In this document: in pieces, positions 50,172 through 63,639 of the stretch
Layout of the letters: each line of letters starts with the position of its first letter
How positions within the stretch are numbered: the first letter of the stretch is position 1
NCBI GenBank assembly: GCA_003864495.1
Contig: ML133437.1
Location: 2,232,001 to 2,296,000, forward strand
Source: Nemopilema nomurai
Lineage: Eukaryota > Cnidaria > Scyphozoa > Rhizostomeae > Rhizostomatidae
Length of the DNA stretch: 64,000 bases
Direction of reading: 5' to 3'
Made by a program: the position numbers and the translations under genes
The notes under the pieces: model-generated
Database searches by the model: none
What the model was told of the DNA's origin: nothing
Seen by the model: only the letters and a program-made list of their open reading frames with translations

Positions 50172-53100
50172 ATGGCAACGACATCGCCATACCACATTGC
50201 CAACTTGCTGGATAAGGTGAAGTTTAATTTCCTGCATTTCTGCAACTTTTTTTTATTTTAGTACTTGTTCCGTGTTTGTCGCCACTCAACTGGTGCCAAT
50301 GTCTGCTAGGCCATTTTTCACTCCAATGCTACAGCAGGGTGGAAATTTTGCACGCGTGCTTCCAGGAATTTCTCCAAATGTGGCCAACCTTCTTTAATAA
50401 ATTTTCATCACACTGCACCTCTCATTCTTTTAGAAAAGTGCTGTTGATGTACCTCAAAATAAAATTTTTACTCTAAGACTATGACCTTCAAAATACACTG
50501 CAAACGACCATGTGTTCACATAATGTTTTTGCTATTTGAATAATGTAGATTATTGTTTATACTTTAAAATGAAGTGGACTTGCAGTTTCCAACCTTTGAA
50601 TAATTTGTTTTTGAAAATTGGTTTCAATTTTTGTGCGCTAGTCTGGCACTCTTCTTGGCTGTTTCCAGTGTATACTTTGAAAAGTTCATCAACCTCAAAA
50701 ATTCAAAATAAAAAATAGTTATTGTGGCTACTTGCCCCAAAAATTTGTAGGCATGTTTTTCTATTGATGTTATGCTTGTCTTGGGATGTCTAATGTGCCT
50801 ATATTGAATCATTTGCATGTACTTTTCAGGGGTTTAAGTTCTGTTTGAATGTGATGTTTTTTCTGAAGCATTTAAGATGCTGGTAGGTGGATAATATATA
50901 GTAGTTTGGTATAAACTAGATGGCATGCTATGATCTTTAATGCTAATGTATCCATGTTATGATCACAGATGACATCAAGTGACAAAGACTTCAGGTTTAT
51001 GGCAACAAATGACCTGATGACTGAACTTCAACGGGATTCAATCAAATTGGATGATGACAGTGAGAGAAAGGTCGGTTCATTATTAAGGCACTCTGAGTGA
51101 CTGATTTGTCCCCTTCTTTGTAACCTTGTGATTATTTAGGAAATTTTGTTTTGTATTTGTATTTTGTATTTGTTTCTACCTTGCCTCCAAAGGTAGTTTT
51201 AGGACACTGAGAAGCTTAAACTTATCAAGCAGTATCCTGGGCCTTCCTCCCAATCTGACCACACCTTGTGGTTTCTTATGCCTGGAATTACAGAGAGCTG
51301 GTGACTCTCCTCACTCTGGGTGAAAGTTTGGTCATGCCAGGGACTCAAACCACGGACCCAAGGGTCCATAGTCTGTGCCTCTAACCACTGGGCCATCCTC
51401 GCACATAATGTAAAGCAATTATTCACTTGTAAAGCATTGGATCATCTTTACATAAAGGGCAACTGAAACCTGAAACAGTTTATGATGTTGCTGTGGATGC
51501 TCTTGATTTGCCTTAGCGGCCACACATAGGCTGGCTTGACATTGCCTCACCACAGTCACCGAAAACCTGAGGCCTAAGCGATTTTAGATTCCTAAATCTG
51601 AAGAACCATTCAATCTAATATTTTAGAACACATGCAGGCAATATATTTTTTGGTTGTGTATAAGAGTGACTGTCACAAGAAAATTCTCCAGAATGTTTTG
51701 GTAACAACAATAAATGGTTCTTATAGCTCACAGAATCCATTTATTGTTTATCCAATGGATAGTGAAAATATGTCCTTGATGTTTTTAATTTTTGCCACTA
51801 GACATTGTAGGAAAAATAAGTTGATATGCATTCCTTACAGGCATTTTTCTCCCTTCAAACGATTTTAACAAATGCTTTGATTAAATATAAGATTAACATT
51901 TGTGATATTTCAGCCAAAAGTTATGTTGAGGTTTAGTCAGGGAACTGCACCCCCTGAATCATTTCTTCTAAGAAAAAATTCCTCCTTCATGTTGGATTGT
52001 TTTCTCAAGGTTGTTCAAATGCTTTTAAAACTTCTTGAAGATAGAAATGGAGAAGTTCAAAATCTTGCTGTGAAATGGTATTTGTTTCTCTGAATTACTT
52101 TTTCTTGATAATGTGCTTAGCTGATTTGAGGATACCACTAATGAAAGGATGAGGCTGCAATATTTTCTTTATCGTCAATACTCTATGAACAATCATTTAT
52201 TATGTTTTCCTTTTATACACAATGCAAATGGATGCCAAAATGGTCCATAAATTGCTTAAATGTCACTAAAAGATCTGAGCATGCCCTCAGTTGCTGCTCC
52301 CTCAAAATAAAGGAAAGCATCCTTTAAGCATATTTGATAAACTGGTATGGTGTAGAGATGGAATGTTGTTTCCAGCGATGAAAATAAGATTTAATTTTCA
52401 AATCATTTAGTGCCTGCTCTGCTCTGCAAGGTTCCTGCCACATTCTAACTTTGTATACTCCCATTTCAGCCTAGGACCATTGGTTTGCAAAGTCAAAGAG
52501 TTTCAGGTAGAAGGCATTGTAGATACACTTTGTGCTAACATGGCTGCAGATAAGGAACAGTTGAGGGACATATCTAGTATAGGTATTTATTGAAATCTAA
52601 TTTTTAGTATTTGAATTCTCCTGCTTCGTTGTGAATTAGATGAACTTTACTTTACATAGGGTTCATTTTAGGTTGATGTGATAAATATAATTTATTATTT
52701 TATTATAGCAACTATTTCATGTTGATAATTATCTTATCAATTTAAGTTTGATGTATTTTGTTGAAGTGTATTATCAGTTATGTTACATGAATCCTTGATA
52801 ATTAAGTTTTTAAACACAAGTTAATTCTTAATATGGATAATATAAATTTAGTAAAACTTTATTGATTTTTAGGGTGTTGACTCATATTCACCTGAAATTT
52901 AATTTAATTTTTAATATTTGTACTACAATTCTGCAGGTTTGAAGACAGTGATAAGTGAGCTCCCTCCAGCTTCAACTGGCCTTTCATCAAGCATATGTAA
53001 GCGCATAACTGGCAGGCTTACTGAAACTATTTCAAAGGTTTGTGTATATGTATAGTTTTTTCTCTGAGAGGGGTTTTAGAAGAGTTTATTTGCATCTGAA

Positions 53101-56100
53101 TTCTTACTGACATAAATTTCCTGATGTTTTAAGGTAAAAGCTGTTTTAATTAATGATTCCATCCCATATTGCACGCAGCATTTGTGTTATTTATGGGATA
53201 TTTTTGATGTTTTGAAAAATGTGGTACAAGAATAATTGGCAAACTTTTGAAAATGCAGCCTTTGGAAGCAAACAACTCTTTCTGAATGTGAGTGTTCATA
53301 AAGGCATTTCACAGTTTTTAAGCCATAAATGCAGAATTTTGTCTTCCAATAGTCACTTGGCATTTGTTAGTACTTGCTTTGTGACATCCTTTTGGTGCTA
53401 TGTTCCAGATTGAGGATCAGTCCGTCCAGCTAGAGGCCCTGGATATCCTTGCCGATCTACTCAGTCGATTTGGAGGTAAGGACATTCTTTCTGATTGTGT
53501 TATTTGTTTTTTTTCATGAGAGATTTATGCAGAATATTTTTGCTAAAGAAATTATTTTGTACATTTTTCACTGATAATCTCGCTGGCATGTAATAGTTTT
53601 TAATAATTCCTGTCACAAAAGGCACACATTGCCACACATTAGAAGTACAATATTTCTACAACAAAACCTCATGAACTTTATAATTTGCAAGAGAGTCATA
53701 ACAGGAAAGATGCAAATCAAAGCACTTGCAAATTGTTTTTAGTTAACCTAAAATTTTTGTTACGCATAAAATGGGGGTGAAAGTCTTTATGCGTTACGAA
53801 GCTGCACAATGTTAAACAGAACATTTTTGTGGTTTCAAAAGTTGCTATCATTAGCTAACCTGGAAATTTATGAAGGTCAATCTTTTTTTGGGATGTGTAA
53901 TGATACCATCAGCAGGTGTGGTAGTAAGCATTTTGGCAAGATACCGATACATTGTCCCACTTAATAAAAAGACTATTATTATTATTATTTAAAAGACAAC
54001 TATTGAAACTATTATTGCCAACTGCATACAGGTTTTGTTCGTTTAAAAGTTGGAAAATATTTTATTTCATTTATGATTACATTGCTAGCAATAGCAGTTG
54101 TTTCATCGAGTTTTGTCATTTCAGGGCTTCTTGTCACGTTTCACCAGTCCGTTCTGAAGAGCCTGCTTCCATTGCTGCTTAGCCCTCGAATGGCAGTGCG
54201 AAAGCGGACCATCATCGCCATAGGTAACCCCCCGGCCAGACTGTGTAACTGTCAACGCTTGCGTGCCATCACGAAGTACAACTTTCAACCGTCCTGTCCA
54301 TAGCCATTGTGTCTTAGAAACCTGCCCATAGTTTCCTAGTCTTTTTACAACAATAGACAAGCAGAAGATCAGCACTTTTGTCAATTCTCGACTTCCTATA
54401 AATAGTTTTGTAAAAATCTTTGCGTATTCTTGGCACTGTTTTAACCTCTCCCTGCTAACCAACTGCATTCTTTTCTTCTTTCAACTATTATTCTATCCTT
54501 TTTTCTTACAAAAGCTGTTGTTAAAATAAGGAATTGAGGGTAGATTCCATGTAATGATTATTCCGTTTCCAGGAATGGATTGGATTGGCCTTGAAAATTA
54601 ACGTTTAATCGTTTTATTATTTTCTAGTTTCTTTATTTCAAGTAGGTTGGCAAACGTTATTTGCCTTCTTAAACGATTTCTGATTATTGCTTATTAAATA
54701 TCAAATTTAGAATGATCAAATGATCGCTGTGTTTTTGACAGGTCACTTGGTGATGTCGGCAAATCAGGGCATTTTCGTAGAACTGATGTCTCACGTTCTT
54801 GGTGAACTCGAGGGACAGAAGGACACGGTCAGCGCCAGAACTTTCATCCAGTGCATTGCGGCCATCTGGTGAGTGTTACCTCATGTCCTTGTGAACACCG
54901 TTATCATTTTTTTAAGAACAATGAACATGCTTGAACAATTATCTGGAGAATTCGCGAGACTTGTGGCTATTCTAAGATGGCTCTTAAACTCATTACCTTA
55001 ATATATGTCAATCCTTAGAACTTAGAGAAGAACATTCTATTATCATGCCTATTGAGGCGTAAGAAAAACGCAGAATTAACAAGCCGTGATATTAGCGAGC
55101 CATACAATGCCAAGAAACCAAATATAATGCTGTCACCCTTGATCAATTTGAAAATAAAAATGGTCAACATTTTATTATTCGAAGTTGGCTTTTCTTCATT
55201 ACACCTGGAAAAACCGTCAAGTCATATAATCTTAATGGCATGGTAGAATTGCAAACACCCTTCATCTCTTCAACCCCCTTTTCGATTAACAGTCGGCACG
55301 CCGGCCGTCGCATTGGAGATTACCTGGATAAGATTGTCCCGATTGTGGTGCAGTTTTCCAAGATCGAGAATGACGATGAGCTTAGAGAGTGTTGCATCCA
55401 GGTATGTTCTGTAGGATTTCACTGATTCCTAGAAGCATGAGTGAACTGCAAGACTTGACTAGAGACTGTAAACAGGGATTTGCCTGTATTAATCCCCTCT
55501 AGAAGAAACCTCTAGGAATTTCATGTTCAATCAAGCGTCTGCCAGATATGGAACAATGATCAGAATTTCATGTAGTAGCGCCTTGTATTTGTAAAACTAA
55601 CCTGTTCTGTCTGGTTTCTCCACAGGCATTTGAATCGTTTGTGTGCCGATGCCCGAAGGAGGTCACTCAATACGTCGAATTGGTAAGGTGTCATGCTTTG
55701 CTTTCCCGGCTACATGAACTTCCATTGCACACTGCTTGTCATGTATCTTAAAAATCTTCGATTAAACCTTCAGCTATCGCAAACTGTACCGTGACCTCCA
55801 AGGGGAGGCGCTTGCAAAAAAAACTCGCATTTGATCAAATGTATCCCACGCTAAGCGCCTAAACGAAGACCGTATTTATTCTGCTAGGCTTCCTAATTGT
55901 TTATTTAGTTTTTCAGTTACTTGAAATTGTGCCAGACTGTGCCTAGTAGACTTTTCTTTTTGTCATCATTGACAGGCGTTTATTAGAAGAGAGAGTGAGT
56001 TATGAAAGGGCGTCTATTCGAGACAGAGTGTCGTTTGTTGAGCATAGTCTGGTAGCTCGGCCTTACAAGATCTGTTTCTTTGCAGATAACGAAGCTTTGC

Positions 56101-59100
56101 CTCGACTTCCTGTGCTACGACCCCAACTACAACTATGGCAGCGACGACGACGACGGGGACGGCATGGATGTCAACGACGGGGACGACGACGAAGACGAGT
56201 GAGTGACGTCATAGTTTGCGCTGCCGAGAGATTGTCATCATCATCTTGCGCATTTTCTTCATCGCTGCTAATTTCGCCAGTTTTCACTAGTTATTCGAAA
56301 ATTGAATAATAAAGGAAATTATACTATAGTGAGGCCGTTTCTGTTTTCGGCAGATGCACATTTTGAATTTTTCATTATTTTCTTTACCTATTCTTAAATG
56401 GGGGCTAAGTATGTTAGTTGATATTATGCATTATGGATATGAATTGCTGTCTCATTCCATTTTATTCGTTTTTTTAATTCCATGAGCTTTAACGATGCTT
56501 AGTTAGTTCAGTCTAACAATTGCAATGCCAAAAGGGGATTTGGCTGCTTTGACCCATTTACTGCGCTGATGCGACGAGTTACTCTCTCCGTACTTTTACC
56601 TGAGATGCACGTGGGTTGTTGACACATGTTCGAATTGCTTCTAGGGACGAGGATGACGTGTACAGTGATGATGATGACATGAGCTGGAAGGTATGTCATT
56701 CGCAATGAACCGTCATGGTGCACAAATCTTTAACCACACGGCTGTCACGATTGATATGCAGGATAGTGTGAAGATGTTGCGTCATTGTTCCAAAATAAGT
56801 GTTCATGCACTCTAAATGTATGAATAATTCAGGGCCAAAGCAGAGCAAGCAATTTGTTGTCAAACCGCCATGGCTATATGGCTTGTGTGGTGCTTTTGGC
56901 AAACAAGCACCGTTAATTACAGCTCGACTTCTTTGATTCAATTTCGTTTCTGTTATGTATTTTTGGTGCAGTTTGGGTCTAGGAACAACACGCAAGGTCG
57001 ATTTAATGATTTGCTGCAGACGCACGTACTCACATGCTGCTCTTCTGTCCGCAGGTCCGACGTGCATCTGCCAAATGTCTCGGGTCGATTCTTGGCTCAA
57101 GGCCGGAACTACTCAGCGAATTCTACGCTTCAGTCTCCCCAAAGCTGATCGCAAGGTTCAAAGGTGTGCTCCGCAGCTGCTCATCCAATATTCCTATCTT
57201 GTGAATCTCTGTTTTTTGTTGTTATAATCGAACTTTTTAAATGACCACGTGCTTCTCTCTGCAGAACGTGAAGAAAACGTAAAGTCGGACATATTCCAAG
57301 CGTACGTCTCGCTTCTTCGTCAGACGCGTCCGGTTGCTATGTTGGCCACTGAACGATCAAAGCTAGACAAGCAACGGTGAGTCAGCGTCTTCGTTTCGAT
57401 CATTGTCGCATTTTTGCCCGCTGTAGGCCAAGATACAAAGCAGTCCTGTTTGTAACCTCGTTTTGATAGATGGTTTGCCTCATATCCAATTCAGGGATAA
57501 GGTCAAGGGCAGGGGTGACATGTTACACTTCCACAATGTTCCAGCCTAGTTGTAATTGATGTTAATACATGGTGTGGCTTTGTTGACCTTTTTTGAAATG
57601 TTGTGAGTCATCAACCCCTGTATGGAAAAATCATGACTTGTTTCTTGTTAATGAGTAAATTTCAGAATCAGCAAATAACTTGACTGGTAATTGTATATAA
57701 TAATGTATCAGAAGTGCCATCTGTTTAAGCAGTCCCCCATTATGATCGTTTAACAAGTGCCAGTCATTGAATGCGGGTTGTGATCGATTGTAACGGCTTT
57801 CCTTCGTAGTGACGTAAGGGTGCTGAATCGCAGCACAAGCATGATCGAATGTTTGTCCTCGCAAGTCGCCAGTATCATCAGGGTGATCCACAAGCAGCTA
57901 CTCGAAAAGAGCATCAAAACGAGACAGGTTCCTTTAGCACTATATTCCAGTCCTCTTTGTTTCTCTTTGAACGCTCTTTGAAATTATCCACATTTGTTTC
58001 ATTGACTTCATTTTAGCGATTTCATGGGGCTGATCGTTCTCGGCAATGTCTTCTAAAGTGATTTTGATATTCGAAAGATCGTTTCCTTCGATGCAGAGTA
58101 TTCTACGTCAAAATCAATATCAATTCATATTTTTGTCATCATGCCTCGTTACTTCCAACGAGATAATGTGCAATATGATGAGCAATTTTTTTGTCCAGCA
58201 ATCGAATTGTGTGCACAGATTTGTAGTTTTTTCTACAGCAATTTTGTTTCGGAAATTGCCCCAATTTGCGTTGCCATTTCCACCTTGGACTATTCTACCC
58301 TGCACTGTTTCTCTTTGCAATGTTTCCCCCTGCGCTTACAGAATTTTCTCACCACTTCTTGTAGAGCTGCTTTCACCTCCTCACCGAACTGGTCACCGTT
58401 CTTCCTGGGGCTTTGTCCGGCTACATGAGCAAAATCATTCCCGGCGTTCAACATTCTTTGAGGTAACAGGTTAATTGCTAACTGTTTCACTCTCCCTTGA
58501 GCCGTCCATCTACGCTATCCAATGAAGATGCCATAAAAAATTGTTGCAAGCTGTTATTGATTTACCATATTATGCAATCAAATGATATAATGCACGCTAG
58601 AACTATAGATTAGTAAGCATTTTGTTTCATCTGACGCTGACGTCTGACACTATTCCGTCTGGCCGATTATATTGTCTTAGCCGATTCTGCCGGGCCGATT
58701 ATATTGTCTGATCCGATTCTGTCGGGACGATTTATATTGTCGGACCCGATATATATATAATATAGGTAATTTTCTATTTTACCTAGTCGTTGTATTTAGA
58801 CTTATCTATATGCAATTATTGATTCCTAAGTAGCGTCTGAATTCCATTCCTCGCGCGCTCATTGTTAATTTTCCCTATTTGCAGTGACAAAGCTTCGACG
58901 TCGAATATAAAAATCGACACTCTGTCGTTCCTTGGCTGCATCCTCACCCAGCACGAACCAGAGGTCTTCTACGATCACATACACCTGATAGTCCCCGTGA
59001 GTAGAAAATCAGTCAGCCAATTGGTCATCTTACTTTGCCTTGCCTGACTTTAGGCTGCCAATTCACGGTTCTGTATTTTTGGTCTTTCTTTCCAGGCGAT

Positions 59101-62100
59101 TGTCGCAGCAGTGGGCGACCAGTTTTACAAAATTACGTCAGAGGCCTTGTTGGTGACGCAACATCTTGTCAAGGTTATGAGGCCTGTGGGTGAGTGAATT
59201 TGTGTTGAACTGCGCTAGACTGTTTGACGAAATGGGCAAAGTCGCTCACCTGGTCCTTTCTTTATTGGGTTGCTCAGGTGACCCAACTCTATGGTTTCTA
59301 TGAATTTCAGAAAGTGAGCATAACATGGTGAATGCACATAGGCTACTATGATGACATTGTCAGCTTTATAAAGTAATGTAATGTGCACATTTTGTCGCAA
59401 TGACTCCAAAGAACTTTTTGGCTCTACTCCTGATTTCAAAGCGGGCTTTTACTCCTTTCATACTTACTTATAAGTGTGTCTGTGTGATGCTTTGTGATTG
59501 ACTGACTGTTTTTTTTAATGTTTTACAATAATACATGATTTTTGCACGGTGTTTTTTGTTGCTTGAAAGAAGTGGCAATTTGAAACGTCTTAAATGTTTA
59601 TTTTTACAAAATCTCACAAACTTTTACCAAATCTGATATTCCTATACTTGCTACTGATTAATAAAAAGTGCAAAAAAATAAAGATTATTAAAAAACTATC
59701 CCATGCAACCTTTGTATTGATATAAGTTCACTATGTTCCTTTATGTAGATCGGGAAAGTTCTTTCAATTTTCAACCATATCTGAAGGACTTGTACCAGTG
59801 TGTGTTTCTGAGACTAAAGGCAGCAGACATCGACCAGGAAGTGAAGGAGCGAGCAATTTACTGCATGTACGTATTCCACTGGCAAAGTGAATTCTATAGA
59901 GCGCTTTATAATTCTTCAAAATCTAGTTGTGTAGTTATTTTTTTATGCAGAGTCGCATTTTAATGCATTTGTGCCTAGATTTATGAAATCTTTCATAGCA
60001 TTTTATTTGATCAAACACAGGTTGTGACACGTGATATTTGTTGTTGTGACGTAATTACTCAACTGTTATGCGAGTTTTTCTATATGGTGTATATTACACT
60101 GATAATTTTTCTGAAATATCATCAAAAGGCCCCAAAAACTAAAAAGATTTCTGAGACATTCTTTATGAAAACCAGCCAGACAAAGAGTGTGGAAGCAAAG
60201 TGTGCCTGAATATCATTCATTGTTGATATGAGACTTGAGCATTTTAAGAACTTGCAAATTTCATTCATGACTGAGAACAAGCTGCTTTTCTCTTTCGACA
60301 AAGTCTGTACATCTTACAGCTCGAAACATTTGCTCATTGCAAGCTGTTCCTAGTTTTCAATGATTCGCCAGGGTCTCAGTCTGCAATCACCTTAGAAAGA
60401 TAATAATTGTCAGAAGAACTGGATAAAAGTATACCATATTTTCAGTGATGCGTTTCCTGATTCACTGTAGATTTCAATGTATATTTCACTGTAGTATCAA
60501 TGTAAATTTCACTGCAGATTTCAATGTAGATTTCACTAAAGATGTCACTCTAGATTTCACTGTAGATTTTACTGTAAATTTCAATGTAGATTTCACTGTA
60601 AATTTCACTGTCGATTTCACTGTAAATTTCAATGTAGATTTCACTGTCGATTTCAATGTAGATTTCTTTCTTCTCCCCAGGGGACAGATTCTCTGTAATA
60701 TGGGCGACGTTTTAACTTCCGAACTGGGCAACTGCTTGCCAATATTTCTCGATCGCTTAAGGAATGAAATCACAAGACTGACAGCTGTCAAAGCTGTGAC
60801 GTCAATCGCCGGGTATGTCATCTGTGCAAACTTTTAAGATTTGCAGTTTTCTGGCCTCATTGCTATGTTGTTGTTGTTGGTTCCCGTTTCAAGTAGTTTC
60901 TGTGACCTTCAAAAAAATTCCTATCATACTTCCAATTCTAGTCCAATTCTAGTAATTAGAAGTTTTTTATGATTTTTTGTTGGTTTTCCAATCAGGTCCC
61001 CGTTGAAGATCAATTTGCAAATAATCTTGGTAGGTTTCCTTTTGTACCTGTTTGGACTTATGTAAACCTGGATTGTTTTAATTTCCAATAGAGGAACTTC
61101 TTATCTACATAGTGTTATATAGCGCCACATAGTACCATAAAGCGCTAGGTAGCTCCAAATAGCGCTATATAGCACTAGGTAGCGCTAGGTAGCATGATAT
61201 AGCGCTAAAAAGTGCCAGATGGAAACAGATAGCACCAGATAGCACCAGATAACGTCAACATCATTTCTAGCCTGTAAAATTTTCTTTATATTTCGTCCAG
61301 CCTGAGGCCACCCCACTTCTTGCGACGTTTTTGCGAAAGAACCACCGAGCTTTGAAACTGTCAACATTGACGTGCCTAGACTCGCTGGTCATTAATTATG
61401 GTATGTGTATCTTGAAGCTATTCATTTACAGTGACGTTTAAGTTGTCAGCTTTATTGATGACAGGAAGATTCACATTGGTCTACATTGCCAAAACCAAAA
61501 TCTATCACAACTGGCATAGCCTAGTTTTGATTGGGTCATTTTTGTAAATATTTGTCATGCTCGCATGCTTGATTGACAAGATTTCTTGGCTATTGTTCCG
61601 CTTCCTTTTCCAGGAAAACTGATGGCTGCTGAACACCTGGATGCGATCCTGAACGAGCTTTCTCCTCTTATCAGCGAGGGTGATCTCCATATTTCACAGG
61701 TATGGTCCAAAATACGTTTTCAATGGGGTAGGATCGAATCTGGTAGCCAACTTACTTCCGTTACCTGTGGTTTAGGCTTTAGGGATTGTCATTTGTCTTC
61801 AAGAAGAACTCTAACTTCAAAATAGCAAAAGTAGCTGAATCGTAATTTTTGCATGCAGTTATGATTTTGTCAGATTCTGCTACCATAATTCCATTATATT
61901 GCTTGCTGGGAAGACATTTTGGATTCTAATCGAAAAAACATAGGTCCAGAATCAGAACAAAGTACACCCAGGACTGTAATGTAGCCTAATGATCTGCAGC
62001 CGTCTTAACGAAGACATGATTTTGCCACTTAGCTTGCTCTGACGCTGGTGACATCCATCACTCGAGTGGACACGACAAGGCTTAGCCAGGTATATTACTT

Positions 62101-63639
62101 CACGTCTTGTTTACAATTGTTTAAGATTTGAAGTATTGATATATCCTCGAGGTTCGTCGTTTTGAATGTTTACTCTTGAATCTGAAACGTGGATGCTTTT
62201 GGACCTGGAAGGTTTCATCATAACAAATCTAGATGAAGCTCTGAACTGAATAAGGAGTAACTTGTTCGTAGAATTAAAAAGTTTATAATTACAAAAGCAT
62301 TTGGAATTTGCTTTCATACTTACTCCTCAACTTTGCTTCTAAGCAACTTTGCTTTTCAACTATGTTATCTATTGGCTTTGTTGCATTCATATGAAAATAA
62401 GTATTCCGTCTTTCTCAGGTGCAAGAGAAAATTCTACCGGCGACCGTAGAGCTTACAAGATCTCCTTTGCTTCAAGGTCTGATTCATGTGTTTTTGTCCG
62501 TTTTCTGCCTTTTTATTCAATTAAAGTTCACGCCGTGTGGTATTCTAATTGGTGATTTTCATTCCCTTGCTAAGACAGAGTTTTCATTCCCTTGCTATAT
62601 AAGTCAATTTGTCTTCACGCTTATAAATGGTAACCACTATGCCACTAGTCAGGGTCTTGGAAACACTTTTGCTAAAATTTTGCAAGTCTCTTCGTAGTAG
62701 CGGCCATCCAACGCCCCCACCTTTAAATGTGGAAGCTTGAAAGGGGCATCTTACTACAACTGCCACGCTTTTTTTATTGTGTGAACTGAAAGTAAATTTT
62801 TTCGATCCAGGCTCCGCGCTGATGGCCATGCTGGCGTTCTTGACCGAAGCTGTCAAGTCAGACAGACCTGGCCTATCGTATCATATTCTATTGCAGGTAA
62901 GTCCTGGGCGCAGTCAAACGGCCCTCTTGTCAATCGGCAGTATTCCAGCGGCAGTTGTAGCTAAATGATCATAAAGACCATTTCGGATGCCCTATCATGC
63001 AGGGGATCGAAGATTCCATGCAGTGACATGGGTTGACTAGAAGTAGGGCTTTGGGTTGAGCAGTCTATAGTGGGTGTAACGAGAAGAAAGGAGGTCGTCG
63101 ACTCTAAATGGCAGGAATAATGAATGGACAGCGATCCGAAAAATACATTATAGAATTGGTCATCATGATTAAATAAAAAAATGCTATGGATGCAGCAGAC
63201 TCTTTGTCGTGTGATATATCTATGTGATATATGTTATGTGATTTGTCAAGTACAGAAGCCAGACATTTTGGATGAACATTTTACAACTCTTCTCTTGAAT
63301 CGATTCATCAACTTGTGTTTTTTGCAAAGACGTACTTTGTTTCAACCTTTTTGTCTGATGCCTATTTGGTACTCGTAACCGTAATGCCATCTGTGAATAA
63401 ATCAGTGTTTCAAGAGCAGGTGGCGTTTTTTTTAAGTTTTGGTTTCTATTGGTTCTGAAATTTTTTATTTATGATCAGTCTTGTTTCTCTTTCAAATTCT
63501 CCTGCCGCTAATACTTGCAAATTGTATTAATTCAATCATTTTTGAACACGCCCCAGATGATTCTCTTTATCTGTAGATTTTAACCAAACCAATTTACGAC
63601 CACGATGCCTCGCTTCAGTCATTGGCCGTTCACAAACAA
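50172..63639 (+). CDS. CAND1: Cullin-associated NEDD8-dissociated protein 1, 3' end outside window
   Basis: CAND1 wraps unneddylated cullin-RBX1 and exchanges substrate receptors of SCF-type ligases. Exons: 50172-50216, 50969-51070, 52010-52077, 52470-52582, 52937-53037, 53409-53475, 54125-54223, 54742-54868, 55293-55401, 55626-55682, 56086-56198, 56645-56690, 57055-57163, 57265-57376, 57810-57927, 58365-58462, 58885-58996, 59096-59189, 59749-59866, 60681-60812, 60996-61029, 61301-61400, 61614-61699, 62033-62089, 62419-62476, 62811-62896, 63577-63639. They give about 808 residues of the usual roughly 1230, and all phases agree. Recognised blocks include [21 protein letters not shown] at the start, HEAT helices throughout, [15 protein letters not shown], the acidic loop (about 312-349, ending DDDDMSWK, longer in Asp/Glu than I recall for vertebrates), [29 protein letters not shown] and [14 protein letters not shown]. 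Introns carry a SINE and three tandem arrays. Confidence 0.96.
51140..51402 (-). mobile_element. tRNA-derived SINE in CAND1 intron 2
   Basis: Read on the minus strand, it starts GCGAGGATGGCCCAGTGGTT with an A box (TGGCCCAGTGGTTA, 51382-51395 on plus). A B box follows (GGTTTGAGTCCC, 51340-51351). The tRNA-like head continues into an unrelated body and ends in an A-rich tail of AAATACAAA-type units near 51140-51180. That order is the hallmark of a tRNA-derived SINE. The start and tail limits are approximate. Confidence 0.82.
58649..58745. repeat. Three tandem copies of a 32-bp unit in CAND1 intron 16
   Basis: The unit contains CCGATTCTG, GCCGATTATATTGTC and repeats at 32-bp spacing (58649, 58681, 58713) with a few substitutions. 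An AT dinucleotide run follows. Confidence 0.85.
60463..60668. repeat. 12-bp tandem array before CAND1 exon 20
   Basis: About 17 copies of GATTTCACTGTA/GATTTCAATGTA run up to 12 bp before the acceptor ctccccag of exon 20. The 12-bp length keeps frames open on both strands, which makes a misleading open reading frame. It lies wholly in intron 19. Confidence 0.92.
61118..61252. repeat. Degenerate tandem array in CAND1 intron 21
   Basis: Repeated units of about 10-12 bp such as AGCGCTAGGT, AGCGCTATAT and AGCACCAGAT run for about 130 bp. AGCGCT is itself palindromic. Confidence 0.8.

Noticed and set aside
49962..50237. 91-codon minus-strand open frame over the CAND1 start
   Set aside because: It is antisense to the CAND1 promoter and first exon, and part of it is the dispersed short motif.
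60445..60837. Open frames of over 110 codons on both strands with VDFTV-type or KSTVK-type repeats
   Set aside because: They are a by-product of the 12-bp tandem array next to CAND1 exon 20; only the exon part is coding.
60463..61252. Possible CRISPR array
   Set aside because: Units are contiguous or very short with no unique spacers, and the context is a eukaryotic intron.
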